Source: Rhabdophis nuchalis
Lineage: Eukaryota > Chordata > Lepidosauria > Squamata > Natricidae
Assembly: GCA_039707465.1 (NCBI GenBank)
Contig: CM077651.1
Coordinates: forward strand, 21,697,019 to 21,761,018
Length of the DNA stretch: 64,000 nucleotides
Direction of reading: 5' to 3'
Shown: positions 54,236 through 64,000 of the stretch, one piece after another
How the letters are laid out: every line of letters starts with the position of its first letter
How positions within the stretch are numbered: the stretch's first letter is position 1
Notes under the pieces: generated by a model
Told to the model about the DNA's origin: nothing
Database searches by the model: none
What the model saw: the letters and a program-made list of their open reading frames with translations, nothing else
Made by a program: the position numbers and the translations under genes

Positions 54236-54751
54236 CACTATATTGCCAAAAGTATTTGCTCACCCATCCAACTAATCAATCAGGTGTTCCAATCACTTCC
54301 ACAGGTGTATAAAATCAAGTACCTAGGCATGCAGACTGTTGTTACAAACATTTGTGAAAGAATGGGTCGCTCTCAGGGTGGAACTGTGATAGGATGCCAC
54401 CTGTGCAACAAATGCAGTTGTGAAATTTCCTCACTCCTAAATATTCCACAGTCAACTGTCAGCTGTATTATAAGAACGTGGAAGTGTTTGGGAATGACAG
54501 CAACTCAGCCACGAAGTGGTAGGCCACGTAAACTGACAGAGCGGTGTCAGCGGAGTGCGAAGAGGTCACCAATGTTCTGCAGAGTCAATTGCTACAGACT
54601 CCAAACTTCATGGGGCCTTCAGATTATCTTAAGAAGAGTGCGCAGTGGACCGACATCATATTGAACCCTATGGATTAGGAATGGGATGCCACTTACTGTA
54701 AGTTCATATGTGAGTAAAGGGAAGTGAGCAAATAATTTTGGCAATATAGTG
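54236..54751 (+). mobile_element. Tc1-like transposon, internally deleted
   Basis: Terminal inverted repeats CACTATATTGCCAAAAGTAT and its counterpart ending GGCAATATAGTG are flanked by TA on both sides (54234-54235 and 54752-54753), as expected for Tc1/mariner. The 516-bp element keeps the transposase N-terminus: MGRSQGGTVIGCHLCNKCSC, then the helix-turn-helix-like SSLLNIPQSTVSCIIRTWK and GRPRKLTER. A deletion removes essentially the whole DDE catalytic region, so it encodes no active enzyme. Confidence 0.93.
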
Positions 54752-54810
54752 TAGTTCTGTGTTGTTGTTTTTTTTTTAAATAAATTGCATGGCCTGCTGC
54801 TTCTTTCTGA

Positions 54811-55030
54811 GAAAGTTTGGTGTAATGGTTAAGGCAGTAGACTAGACTCTAGGAGGCTGGGAGTTCTAGTTCCACCTTAGGCATGAAAGCCGGCGGAGCC
54901 AATTACTCACTCGGAGTCTAATCCATCTCACAGGATTGTTGTTGTGAGTGGGAACAGGAGGAGGGAGTGTTATGTATGTTTGCTACCTTGAGTTACTTAT
55001 AATTGTAAGAAATAATAAATTGTAATAAAT
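54811..55030 (+). mobile_element. tRNA-derived SINE (second type)
   Basis: Head TTTGGTGTAATGGTTAAGGC (A box) and GGGAGTTCTAGTTCCACC (B box), body CTTAGGCATGAAAGCCGGCG and TCTCACAGGATTGTTGTTGT, tail TTGAGTTACTTATAA with AATAAAT. I recognise the general pattern of a widespread squamate SINE distinct from Sauria SINEs. Confidence 0.75.
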
Positions 55031-55439
55031 AGGGGGGAAATCTAATAGAATAAAGTACATTTAAAGATACACCCATATTTGTGATGTCAAAACCCATTAT
55101 ACAGAAAAGATAATCTAAACATAATTGCTAAGTAAATAAAAAGGCAATTTGCACAGCAAAGTTTTTCCTTAACTCAAGTAGCCAGTAGCAGCTGTGGTTT
55201 TTGCATAGATCTATCTGGTACACCAATTGTATGCTGTCCTGGGCTGGGAAGCCCTACTCAAATTTGTTAGTATTCATTTATTTAACAAATGTATATAGCA
55301 ACCCAAATGTGACTTTCTTTGATGTCTGATCATAAAAACATTATAAATCACTAAGTAAAAGCAGAAAAAAACACCAAAAGATAAAAATTCGAAATAGTGG
55401 GAGAGGCAACTATCACTTAATATTATACAACCATCGTAC
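55031..55439. other. No recognised feature
   Basis: AT-rich unique sequence. Confidence 0.4.
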
Positions 55440-55775
55440 TATCTCACCATGAGACCCACAAAGCTGATGAAGAAAACATGTCTTGGTGGCTTTTCAGAAG
55501 GCAAGGCTGATCTCACCTCAGAGGGAATGATTTTCCAGAGGGCAGGACCCACAACAGAAAAGGCACACTACCTTGCCTCCACAGATGTGCCTTCTTAGTA
55601 GATGGGACCTTCATCACATTATCCTGCTTGACCTGATGGGATGGGTACATTGGAGAGGCAATCCTGCAAATAATCTGGTCCCATGTCATGGAGGCATTTA
55701 AAGCAGCAACTTGAATTCCACCAGGATCTTTGCATGGCCACTTATCTCCAGTTGTACCCACCTGCTCAATAAGAT
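55440..55775 (-). mobile_element. Old CR1/L2-like LINE 3' fragment
   Basis: TTTTCCAGAGGGCAGGACCC, ACAACAGAAAAGGCACACTA and CCCATGTCATGGAGGCATTT follow the order of the younger copy at 60960-61150 with many changes. Confidence 0.65.
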
Positions 55776-55867
55776 TTTCAAAAGTTGACTTGCTTTGAAT
55801 TCTGTTTATTAAACAGTGTCATCATATGAAACTCGGGAGAATGTCCTCTCCTCACTTAATTTGCCCT

Positions 55868-56310
55868 CTGGAATTTATTTATTTATTTAAATTTATACCC
55901 CGCCCTTCTCCTAAAAAAGGACCCAGGGCGGTGCACAGGCGTTATTAAAACCATACAAAAATACAAAATTATAAAAACTATTAAACTTTCCCTGTGCTAA
56001 AACTAATAAAACTCTAAAATTTAAAATTTTCCCTATAAAAGTCAGAAACGGGGATTATGCTAGGCCGGTTTGTTGGAATAAATGAGTTTTAAGACGTTGG
56101 CGGAAGAGGCAGAGGTCCCCGATGATACGTAAATGGGGGGATAGGTCGTTCCAGAGGACTGGGCCCGCCACAGAGAAGGCTCTTCCCCTGGGCGTCGCCA
56201 ACCGGCATTGCCCGGCAGACGGTACCCGGAGAAGGCTCTCTCTGTGGGAGCGGATCGGTCGAAGGGATGTATGGGGCAGGAGGCGGTCGCGTATATAGCT
56301 AGGCCTTGTA
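55868..56310 (-). mobile_element. CR1/L2-like LINE 3' end
   Basis: The minus frame 56055-56336 reads RPSYIRDRLLPHTSLRPIRS, RVPSAGQCRLATPRGRAFSV and WNDLSPHLRIIGDLCLFRQR. 3'UTR GGACCCAGGGCGGTGCACAG and a (TTTA)n tail at 55876-55890. Confidence 0.93.
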
Positions 56311-56359
56311 GAATAGCATTCTCCACAAAGGTCCATCTAATGTTGATTCTACTGTCTTC

Positions 56360-56790
56360 ACGAGAGCCTTATATACCTGACTAGCCGTTCCCGGCCATGC
56401 GTTGCTGTGGCCCAGTCTGGTTAAATGGCCAACCAATCCGTATGTAGATCTACAACTGCACACACAAACACGTACATACAACCATTGTATAACCCCCAAC
56501 CTACCTACCTACTGTATTTCTCCACCTACCTACCTACCTACCTACCTACCTACCTACCTACCTACCTACCTACCTACCTACTGCATTTCTCCCTCCCTCT
56601 CTCTATCCCTATAGCTGTCTACCTACCTACTTTCCGTTGCGTGTACCTGGCACAGGTGTGACATCTACACAATCTATATATATCATTGGTGCCGTACTTG
56701 AAAGGAACGTTGTGTGAAAATTTGGAAGCGATTGGTGCAGTACTTTTGGAGATGAGCGGTTTTGAACAAACTCGTTACATTTTTATTTAT
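56360..56790. repeat. Unclassified repeat with internal (CTAC)n
   Basis: TATACCTGACTAGCCGTTCC, GCGTTGCTGTGGCCC start and a GTGAAAATTTGGAAGCGATT...TTTTGGAGATGAGCG end, related in plan to 14255-14740. Interior (CTAC)n at 56499-56582. Confidence 0.4.
56499..56582 (+). repeat. (CTAC)n microsatellite
   Basis: About 18 CTAC units with one break. Confidence 0.95.
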
Positions 56791-58620
56791 ATAGATGTAG
56801 TGAGTGGGCTGTTGTGCGAGCCCAACGTTGAATTAGAGATTATAGTTAAATATGACTTTTTCCCTAGCAGGGTCATTTTTAATTATGCCCATTGTTTATA
56901 TTATTTGTTGTTTAATCCTTGTAAACCACTTACAACACATGCATGCACATATTCAGACATTGAAATAATAAGTAGAGCTGTATTTCAGCACAGTACCCAC
57001 ATCTCTTTGTACATTAAAAATGAATGAAGTTTAGAAAGGAAGATAATGTTTTTAAAAAAAACACATTTCTACAAAATGTAGAGTTTTGGAGGTTCTCTGA
57101 CTAACACTGCCTCCTATAATTTGCTTCCCTGTTTCATTGTTTTTTTTTAAGGTTAACAAAACAAAAACAAGTGTTTGGTAGTTGCCAGTACACCCCCTCA
57201 TGTGTTGCAGAGGCTCAGAGACTCCAATTTAGAAAAGTGTAGAGAGGATTTTCCCACATGCACTTAAATTTAGCATAGACTCGTACCAGGCACAATTAAG
57301 TCTTGAAATAACAAACCTGTTGGATATGTCTTTCATGTAAAGCTGAAACGGAATTTATTATTATAGCTTGCATCTCTTTGCAGGCCTTTCCTGAAAACAT
57401 ACAGATATTTTAAATATCAGTTGGAAAGCATGTATCAATTGCATATTCTTTGCTTTTCATATTTTGTTTTAAAAATGCATTATGCTGGTTCCATTTATAA
57501 TAATCCATTTAAATTAATTTGCATCTTATTTCCTGAGCGTTCTATGTAACTGATTAGAAGCCATTCTTTCCTGGGTTGGTAGTAACTTAAAAAGCAACTG
57601 GCTGTTTGCTTCTGACCATGCTAAAACCAACATTTGCAGGAGTTCCCAGCTTATGTACTTCTTCGGTAATTATGTATACACATTTAATATTAAGGATGTG
57701 AAAATGACTCTGCAGACACTGGTTTCTGCAAAGAACAGTTATTTTAACAGACAGGGGAATACATGCTTCAGAGGTTGTGATTCATTCTAGAGAAAGAAAT
57801 GATGCAGTTTTATTCTCAATGTGGATTGAAATATGGTTGTTGAAAGAGCCAAGGACATTTCTGGCAACTGAGAAGCAAGCATGGGAGAGAGAGAAGGGAA
57901 GGCACTAGGAAGATTGGTTTAGGCAGGACGATGGGATATGTCATGCTTGGAACTGCTAAGGAAAGAAAAGGATTTAAGTTGCTCGACAGTCTTGGACCAA
58001 TTGGCCCCTAAATTCATTCTGTGATCCCTCTGAAACTTTATTTCAGCCAGAACATGTAACAGAATTAGGTTTTGCTTTAGCAAACTTTATCCAACACAAA
58101 ACAGCACGTAAGGTATTTAGGAAACCCAATAGTTTGTTTCGGATTGTTAGCAAAGCATGCTCTCCCATTTGTGCACATTCTTTCTTAACAATCAAAGCCT
58201 GACTTGGCTGGGATTGTTGTCGTTTTAACCAGAATAGAGAAGTACTTATTATTTCAGACAATTTTCAGGGATATCCAACCTCATAAACAGCAATTCTGAG
58301 CAGGTAACAACATTAAAGTAAGTCAATAAAAAAGCAACCAGTCACAATGGCATACATACAGCCGAGGACAGCAGCTTCACAACCATAGCAGTTATCCCTT
58401 GGGTCCCCTTAATATCCAGCAAACTCAGAGCTAACTAGGCAAGCTGACTTTCAAACTACACTTTATCTTTCATTCAAAAATTCATAATCAATCAGAAATA
58501 GAAAAATACAAAAAACAAAAATACTTAGTACATATTCTCAACGATGTTAATTCGCTATTTGCAGCCAAGTGTCACAGCAAGAAGCTTTTGAGGACTTTCT
58601 TCCAATTGAACCCCTTAAAA
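56791..58620. other. Repeat-poor intron block
   Basis: No repeat ends or coding signal. Open frames are short. Confidence 0.4.
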
Positions 58621-58621
58621 G

Positions 58622-58633
58622 AAATAAAGAAGG

Positions 58634-58679
<46 letters not shown>

Positions 58680-58716
58680 CCTTCTTTATTTTTGGACCCA
58701 TATATATGGGTCCAAA
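58622..58716. repeat. Two adjacent perfect palindromes around a (TA)n core
   Basis: AAATAAAGAAGGGACTA (58622-58638) pairs with TAGTCCCTTCTTTATTT (58675-58691) around (TA)18. It is followed directly by TTTGGACCCATA and its complement, a second palindrome to 58716. Confidence 0.93.
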
Positions 58717-58719
58717 ACT

Positions 58720-60667
58720 GCTTTAAAGGAATGGAGAATAGAGGATATCAGGGGTACAATCCTCATTTATAAGAAAGGGATAAAACCTGAGTTGAATAAG
58801 CACTTATGCCACCCTATTCCCCTTTATGTAACAGTGAAACAATTAAAAGCCAAGGAAATATTCTAATTGGCACACAAAAGGAAGTTTTTTCCCATTGATC
58901 TTTCTGCTACATCATCAAAAATACCCTGTTTTCCCTAGTTGTTTTCATTTCAGCAGGTGTGGCTGTTCTTAATTCTCACCTTGGACAGGGGAATTGAAAA
59001 TTCTTCCAGTAAAATACCGTAATATTTATTATGTGCCCGAGGCATAGGAGGCATTTGTCATTAACACCAGCCACCCGATTTTGTGCAGTACACATACTAT
59101 TGTCATCAGTAATCTTCTCCTTCAAGCAACGTACAACAATTCTTTATTGCCTTTAAAGATATCTGAATAGCCTCATTTGGAAGAAAAGGCATCCTCAGCA
59201 ATTACTATAATCCTAAACATAAAAAAGAGGCAAATGAAGCCAAACATTTAGCCGGCTCCTCCCTACTTGGCAAGCCTTCCTGCAAGAGTGCGCTGCGCGT
59301 TGTGGTGATTCTGGCTTTCCTGAGCCAATTCTCCTGCGATACTCAGTTGGAAGATATTAATAGCACCTGACTGTTATTTGTTTCACGCAGCCTTTGGGGA
59401 GGAGGTCTTGTAGATGCTTTGTATGCCCAGAAGGAGGCTCCCCTGTGTTGGTTGGCCCTGAAGGCAGAACTGCATCCCCGGCTCATTTTACTCTCTTTAT
59501 TGCAGAATTGATTTTCACGGCTCCTGACAGAAGCTGTTTGCAGTGCGGGCAAAGGAAATGGCTCCTGCTCCAGACACAAACAGCAAATTGCTGCGCTGGT
59601 TTTTCCAGAGCCCTACAAGGGCTGTTACCTTAAGATTTTAATAGCCTTTTAACAGGTTTCCTGTTGAGCAGCAGATGTAAAGGAGAGGGACAGCTGGGCG
59701 GTTGGATTCCCCACCTCTTTTGGAAGCAAAGGGCTTGCAATTACTGGATTAAACAATGGTCTGTAAACAACTGCACTTGAAATACGTTGTGCAATTATTG
59801 AAGTATTAAAAGTCTACATAGTTCACATATGAAAGGGCACGCACGTGTTCGTTTTTTGTTTTCGCTTTGCAAAGTTTATAAATGCGGCAACTTCTGCACA
59901 CTGTCTTCCTGCTGTAAAAAGTATGATGTCAAAGAAAATAGGAGATCAAGGCAATAAAACCTGGGTTCTTAAAGTGAAACTTTTCACTTGTTTATTTTTA
60001 AATGCATGTGCTGCCTTTAAAGCAGGGTGATTATTTTCTGTGAAAGAGGCTTATATAATAGACATGTAGACAATGATATCTAAAAAGTTAAAAATCTAAA
60101 ACATTTAGCATGAAGCACATATAAATCCATGTGCCAATGAGTAGAAATTTAATAAGCAAAAGCAAGAACATAAAATGGATATGAACTGGCAGAAACTAAA
60201 CAGCAATGATAGGACCGACTTAAATTCCCTCCAGCAGCTCTAATCAAATCAATCAAGCAATAGTTTTGGAGTTAGCTTTAGTTGGATTGTACTTTTGCAA
60301 TCTTTGGTAGGCTTATTCTGAAAAATCCAGCTCCTGCTTGCATAACTGCAGTTTTTGTCTTTGGGATGCAATGCTCCACCCCCAATCCCCCAAAATAAGA
60401 TAAATGCTTGTGTATATGTGCAAAAAAATGAGATAAATATGTTTTCTCAGAAGCAGCCTGTATTCCATGGAGTTATTTGCTTTTGCTGTTGCCCCTTTTT
60501 AACAATTTACAGCTATTTTACTTAGTAGAAATCATTATAATAAAGTAAAACCTGCTTGAGAAACTAAAAGAATCTACCTGTAGTTCTTATCCCAGTATGA
60601 GCTATGTATGAACTTGAACTATGGGCATTTTGCACTGGGACTAGTGAAAATAATTGGTATTTTAACC
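58720..60667. other. Repeat-poor intron block
   Basis: No mobile-element ends. The 59240-59740 part is GC-richer than its surroundings and repeat-free, a possible regulatory element of GPC6 intron 1. This is inference only. Confidence 0.4.
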
Positions 60668-62975
60668 TTTATTTTTATTTATTTATTTTATTAAATTTAT
60701 ACCCCGCCCTTCTCCAAATGGACCTAGGGCGGCGCACAGGGATGTTAAAATACATACAAAATATATAAAATATATAAAATTTAAAAAACTTATTCTAATA
60801 AATAAACCCTGCTTTAAAAACTTTAAACCGAATTAAAAGTCCCAAGTTTAAAACTATCTAATAGTCAGTAATGGAGGTTACGCTAGGCCGGCTAGATGGA
60901 ATAAATGTGTCTTCAGACACTTGCGGAAGAGGCGGAGGTCAGAGATGGTACGGAGTTCAGGGGGTAAGTCGTTCCAGAGGGCTGGGCCCGCCACAGAGAA
61001 GGCTCTTCCCCTGGGTGTCGCCAGTCGGCATTGTCCAGCCGACGGCACCCTGAGGAGGCCCTCTCTGTGGGAGCGTATCGGTTTGAGGGATGTATGGGGC
61101 AGGAGGCGGTCTTGCATATAACTAGGCCCCGAGCCATGGAGCGCTTTAAAGATGGTCGTTAAAACCTTGAAGCGCACCCGAAAGACCACAGGAAGCCAGT
61201 GCAACTCGCGCAGGATAGGTGTTATGTGGGAGTGTCTAGGCGCTCCCGTAATCACCCGCGCGGCTGCGTTCTGGACTAGCTGCAGCTTTCGGGTGCACCT
61301 CAAGGGGAGCCCCATGTAGAGAGCATTACAGTAGTCGAGTCGAGAGGTGACGAGTGCTTGAGTGACTGTGCGTAAGGCACCCCGGTCCAGTAAGGGGCGC
61401 AATTGGCGCATCAGGCGTACCTGATGAAACGCCCCCCTGGCCACGGCTGCCACATGATCTTCCATAGACAGCCGGGAATCCAGGAGGACACCCAAATTGC
61501 GCGCCCTCTCCACGGGGGCCGGTGTTTCGCCCCCAATGGCCAGAGTTGGAATAATCTGGCTGAACCGGGGCGCCGGAAGCCACAGCCACTCAGTCTTGGA
61601 CGGGTTGAGCTTGAGTTTGTTACCACCCATCCAGATCCGTACGGCTTCCAAGCACCGGGACATAACCTCGACGGCATCGTTGGGGTGGTCTGGGGTGGAT
61701 ATGTACAACTGAGTATCATCAGCGTACAGATGATATCCCACCCCAAAACCACTGATGATCTCGCCCAGCGGCTTCATATATGTGTTGAACAGTAGGGGCG
61801 AGAGGACCGACCCCTGAGGAACCCCACATATGAGGGGTCTCGAGGCCGACCTCTGCCCCCCTGCCAACACATATTGCGACCGACCAGAGAGGTAGGAAGA
61901 GAACCACCGCAGAACGGGGCCTCCCAGCCCCAACCCCCCCAGTCGGCGCAATAGGATACCATGGTCGATGGTATCAAAAGCCGCTGAGAGGTCTAATAGG
62001 ACTAGGATAGAGGAATATCCTCTATCCCGCGCCCTCCAGAGATCATCAACCAACGCGACCAATGCCGTCTCGGTGCTGTGCCCGGGTCGGAAGCCGGACT
62101 GGCGCGGGTCTAGATAATCAACTTCCTCCAAGTGTCGCGGAAACTGTTGAGCCACCACACTCTCAACAACCTTCACTAGAAAGTGGAGGTTGGAGACAGG
62201 ACGATAGTTCTCTGATAATGCTGGATCCAGGGACGGCTTCTTGAGGAGGGGCCTTACTACCGCCTCTTTCAAGACGGCAGGCAAGGACCCCTCACTCAAA
62301 GATGCGTTGACAATGCCCTGGAGCCAGCCTCGTGTCGTCTCCCAGGATGCCAGTACAAGCCAGGAGGGACACGAGTCCAATAAACATGTGGTAGCCCTAA
62401 GTCTCTTTGACAACTTGTCCATATCCTCGGTGGTAACAAAATCAAACTCCTCCCAAGATGGTGTCACAAGAACAGCCTCGGCCCGCTTGACTGGACCACT
62501 GTCGATGGAGGGTAGCTCGTTCCGAATCCGAGTGATTTTCTCCTGCAGATAAATCCCAAATTCCTCTGCTCAACCCTGTAAAGGGGCTTTCCGCGGCCTC
62601 TGGTGAAGGAGGGAGCGGGTCACCCCAAACAGGGTGGCAGGGCGGTTATCTGCGGATGCAATAAGAGTGGCACAATACTCACGTTTGGCCACTCTTATCG
62701 CCACTAAGTAAGTCCTAATATGATCTCTCACTAGTGTTCGGTCGGCTTCGGAGCGAGAAGATCTCCATCTGCTCTCTAGGCGTCTCTTGTGGCGCTTCAT
62801 CTCCCTAAGCCCCTCGGTAAACCAAGGCGCCCAGATGGTTCGTCGCCGCAAGAGAGGCCGCAAGGGCGCGACTCGGTCCAAGGCCCCCGTGGCCGCACTT
62901 AACCATGCGGCCACTAGGTCCTCAGTCGAGTCGCGGGGCAAGTCCACAGGAATTGGCCCAAGCTCCTAAAACCTC
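60668..62975 (-). mobile_element. CR1/L2-like LINE with long ORF2 (5'-truncated)
   Basis: The minus strand shows a (TAAA)n tail at 60671-60692, a 3'UTR with TAGGGCGGCGCACAGG, then ORF2. It is the longest LINE copy in the window. It stops upstream at about 62975, so the endonuclease domain is missing. Smaller copies of the same group are at 11803, 20690, 23128, 50205 and 55868. Confidence 0.95.
60878..62947 (-). pseudogene. LINE reverse transcriptase ORF2, one in-frame stop
   Basis: Two frame-aligned segments, 62570-62947 (125 codons) and 60878-62467 (529 codons), are parts of a single 690-codon frame split by one TGA at about 62570. The region up to the next Met is also open. The first segment is the linker after the endonuclease (IWAPWFTEGLREMKRHKRRL). 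The second holds the RT: SENYRPVSNLHFLVKVVE, motif A LLDLSAAFDTIDH, motif B CGVPQGSVLSPLLFN, motif C YADDTQLYIS, then the C-terminus RLDYCNALYMGLPLR and WNDLPPELRTISDLRLF. Both YADD aspartates and the motif A aspartate are intact. The product would be a LINE RT, but this copy lacks the endonuclease and promoter region. Confidence 0.93.
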
Positions 62976-63726
62976 CTAAAAAATCTACTGCACAATTGAT
63001 TTAAATTGTTGATATGTGTTCTCTGTTAATATTTGAGTGACATTTCCCCCCACAAAAGTACAGGAAGAGGACTTTTGAGCAATTAGTCACATTGTTTTTT
63101 AAAAAAGAAATCTGTTTATGGAAAAATTGTTGATGCTTCTTTTTCATTAATAATACTATGTATATATTGCCAGCTCTGAAGCAAACCTGGCTGAAGCCAT
63201 CATCTGCTGCCTCATAGTTGCTAGGAAGCCTGAGAGGGGGAAGGGAGGGCAGAAGTAGATAGCCCAGCTAATAGTCAAAACAAAAAGTTTTCCTGTGGGA
63301 ACCAAGGTCATCGTAACAGATCGATGATGAAGGAGGAGAGGAGCCTGGCAGCTGTATTCATTGGACAATGTGACTGGTGACACATGGGAGTGGGGAAGTT
63401 TTACTCTTTTAATTAGGTGAAAAACACGGAACCTTTAGAATTGGTCTTCAGCGGCTGTGCCAATATGATACATCCAATAAAGATGTTCTTTGAGAATCTA
63501 CCTGCTTCCAATGGGTTCTGCTTCCAATGGGTGCATTACTCGGCTGACATTTATACTGTAGGCATATTTCCTTATATTAATTAGTTTCCATATATTGAAA
63601 ATTGACAAACAGGCCAACTGGAAAATATATTTTGAATTCACAGTGTGTCTATGATCTTATAACCAGGACGAACTATTTTGCATATGTCAGATATTTTTCA
63701 GCCAATCCTACAGATTCATACAGTTG
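62976..63726. other. No recognised feature
   Basis: AT-rich unique sequence. Confidence 0.4.
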
Positions 63727-64000
63727 ATTAAGCGACTGGAAACTAAAGCATACAACAAACATTGTGGGAACTAAGGTATTTCTAATCTAAAGAAGAGAAA
63801 CACTAGGAGTGACATGATAGCAGTTTTCCAATACTTGAGGGCTGTCACAGAGGAGTCAACCTCAATCAAGATCACAATTGCATGGTGTTAATGCCACTTT
63901 ATAATGCCTTGCTAAGGCCATACTTGGAATACTTCATTCAGTTTTGGTCTCCACGATGTAAAAAAGATGTGGAGACTCTAGAAAGAGTGCAGAGAAGAGC
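63727..64000 (+). mobile_element. Two CR1 LINE pieces in non-canonical order
   Basis: 63727-63862 corresponds to the part of CR1 with GGAGTGACATGATAGCAG, and 63870-64000 (GGTGTTAATGCCACTTTATA to AGAGTGCAGAGAAGAGC) to a part that normally lies upstream of it. The second piece continues past the window end. Confidence 0.8.

Noticed and set aside
39447..64000. GPC6 exon 2 within the window
   Set aside because: I found no continuation of the glypican domain (the cysteine-rich segment expected after the first exon) on the plus strand. Intron 1 of this gene is very long in other vertebrates.

Overview
The window looks like a stretch of squamate reptile chromosome, most likely from a snake. The call rests on repeat content: an RTE/BovB LINE fragment, tRNA-headed SINEs whose 3' ends match the BovB tail (Sauria SINE type), many CR1 and CR1/L2-like LINE 3' ends, a Dong/R4-type LINE fragment, Penelope-like element (PLE) pieces, a Tc1-like deletion derivative and a very dense set of short hAT-like elements. 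A GATA/GACA microsatellite of the kind known from snake DNA is also present. No bacterial-type gene organisation is visible.

Only one host protein-coding exon can be supported: the first coding exon of glypican-6 (GPC6) at 39284-39446 on the plus strand. It lies at the end of a GC- and CpG-rich promoter/5'UTR block (about 38260-39600) and is followed by a canonical GT splice donor. Positions 1 to about 38250 are upstream intergenic sequence. Everything from 39447 to the end is the 5' part of GPC6 intron 1, and exon 2 is not in the window.

Layout: 1-11.2 kb holds hAT-like elements, a solo LTR inside an older DNA repeat, and BovB, R4 and CR1 fragments. 11.8-14.8 kb holds a LINE 3' end, Sauria SINEs and polypurine repeats. 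15.1-17.2 kb is a 203-bp duplication flanking a cluster of repeats that carry tRNA-like sequences and hammerhead ribozyme motifs. 17.5-38.2 kb is a dense mix of LINE tails, SINEs, hAT elements and microsatellites. 38.26-39.6 kb is the GPC6 CpG island and exon 1. 39.6-45.5 kb is relatively repeat-poor intron. 45.6-47.3 kb is a Penelope fragment with the same ribozyme-bearing repeats on both sides. 48.7-50 kb holds a CR1 copy and a second copy inserted within a 52-bp duplication. 50-57 kb has LINE ends, a Sauria SINE, a Tc1 element and a second SINE. 57-60.6 kb is repeat-poor. 60.67-62.97 kb is a CR1/L2-like LINE with a long reverse transcriptase reading frame.

The most interesting observation is a family of repeats with hammerhead ribozyme folds (CUGANGA core, GAAA, NUH cleavage site) directly downstream of a tRNA-like box A/box B segment. 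One copy is a tandem array with a 338-bp period. Stems I, II and III show compensatory changes between copies at 16 kb and 46 kb, which argues for real RNA structures. At 46 kb the family sits directly against a Penelope-like GIY-YIG fragment. This pattern resembles retrozymes (non-coding, hammerhead-bearing, possibly Penelope-mobilised), here with an apparent pol III-type head. All calls come from reading the sequence; no database search was run.
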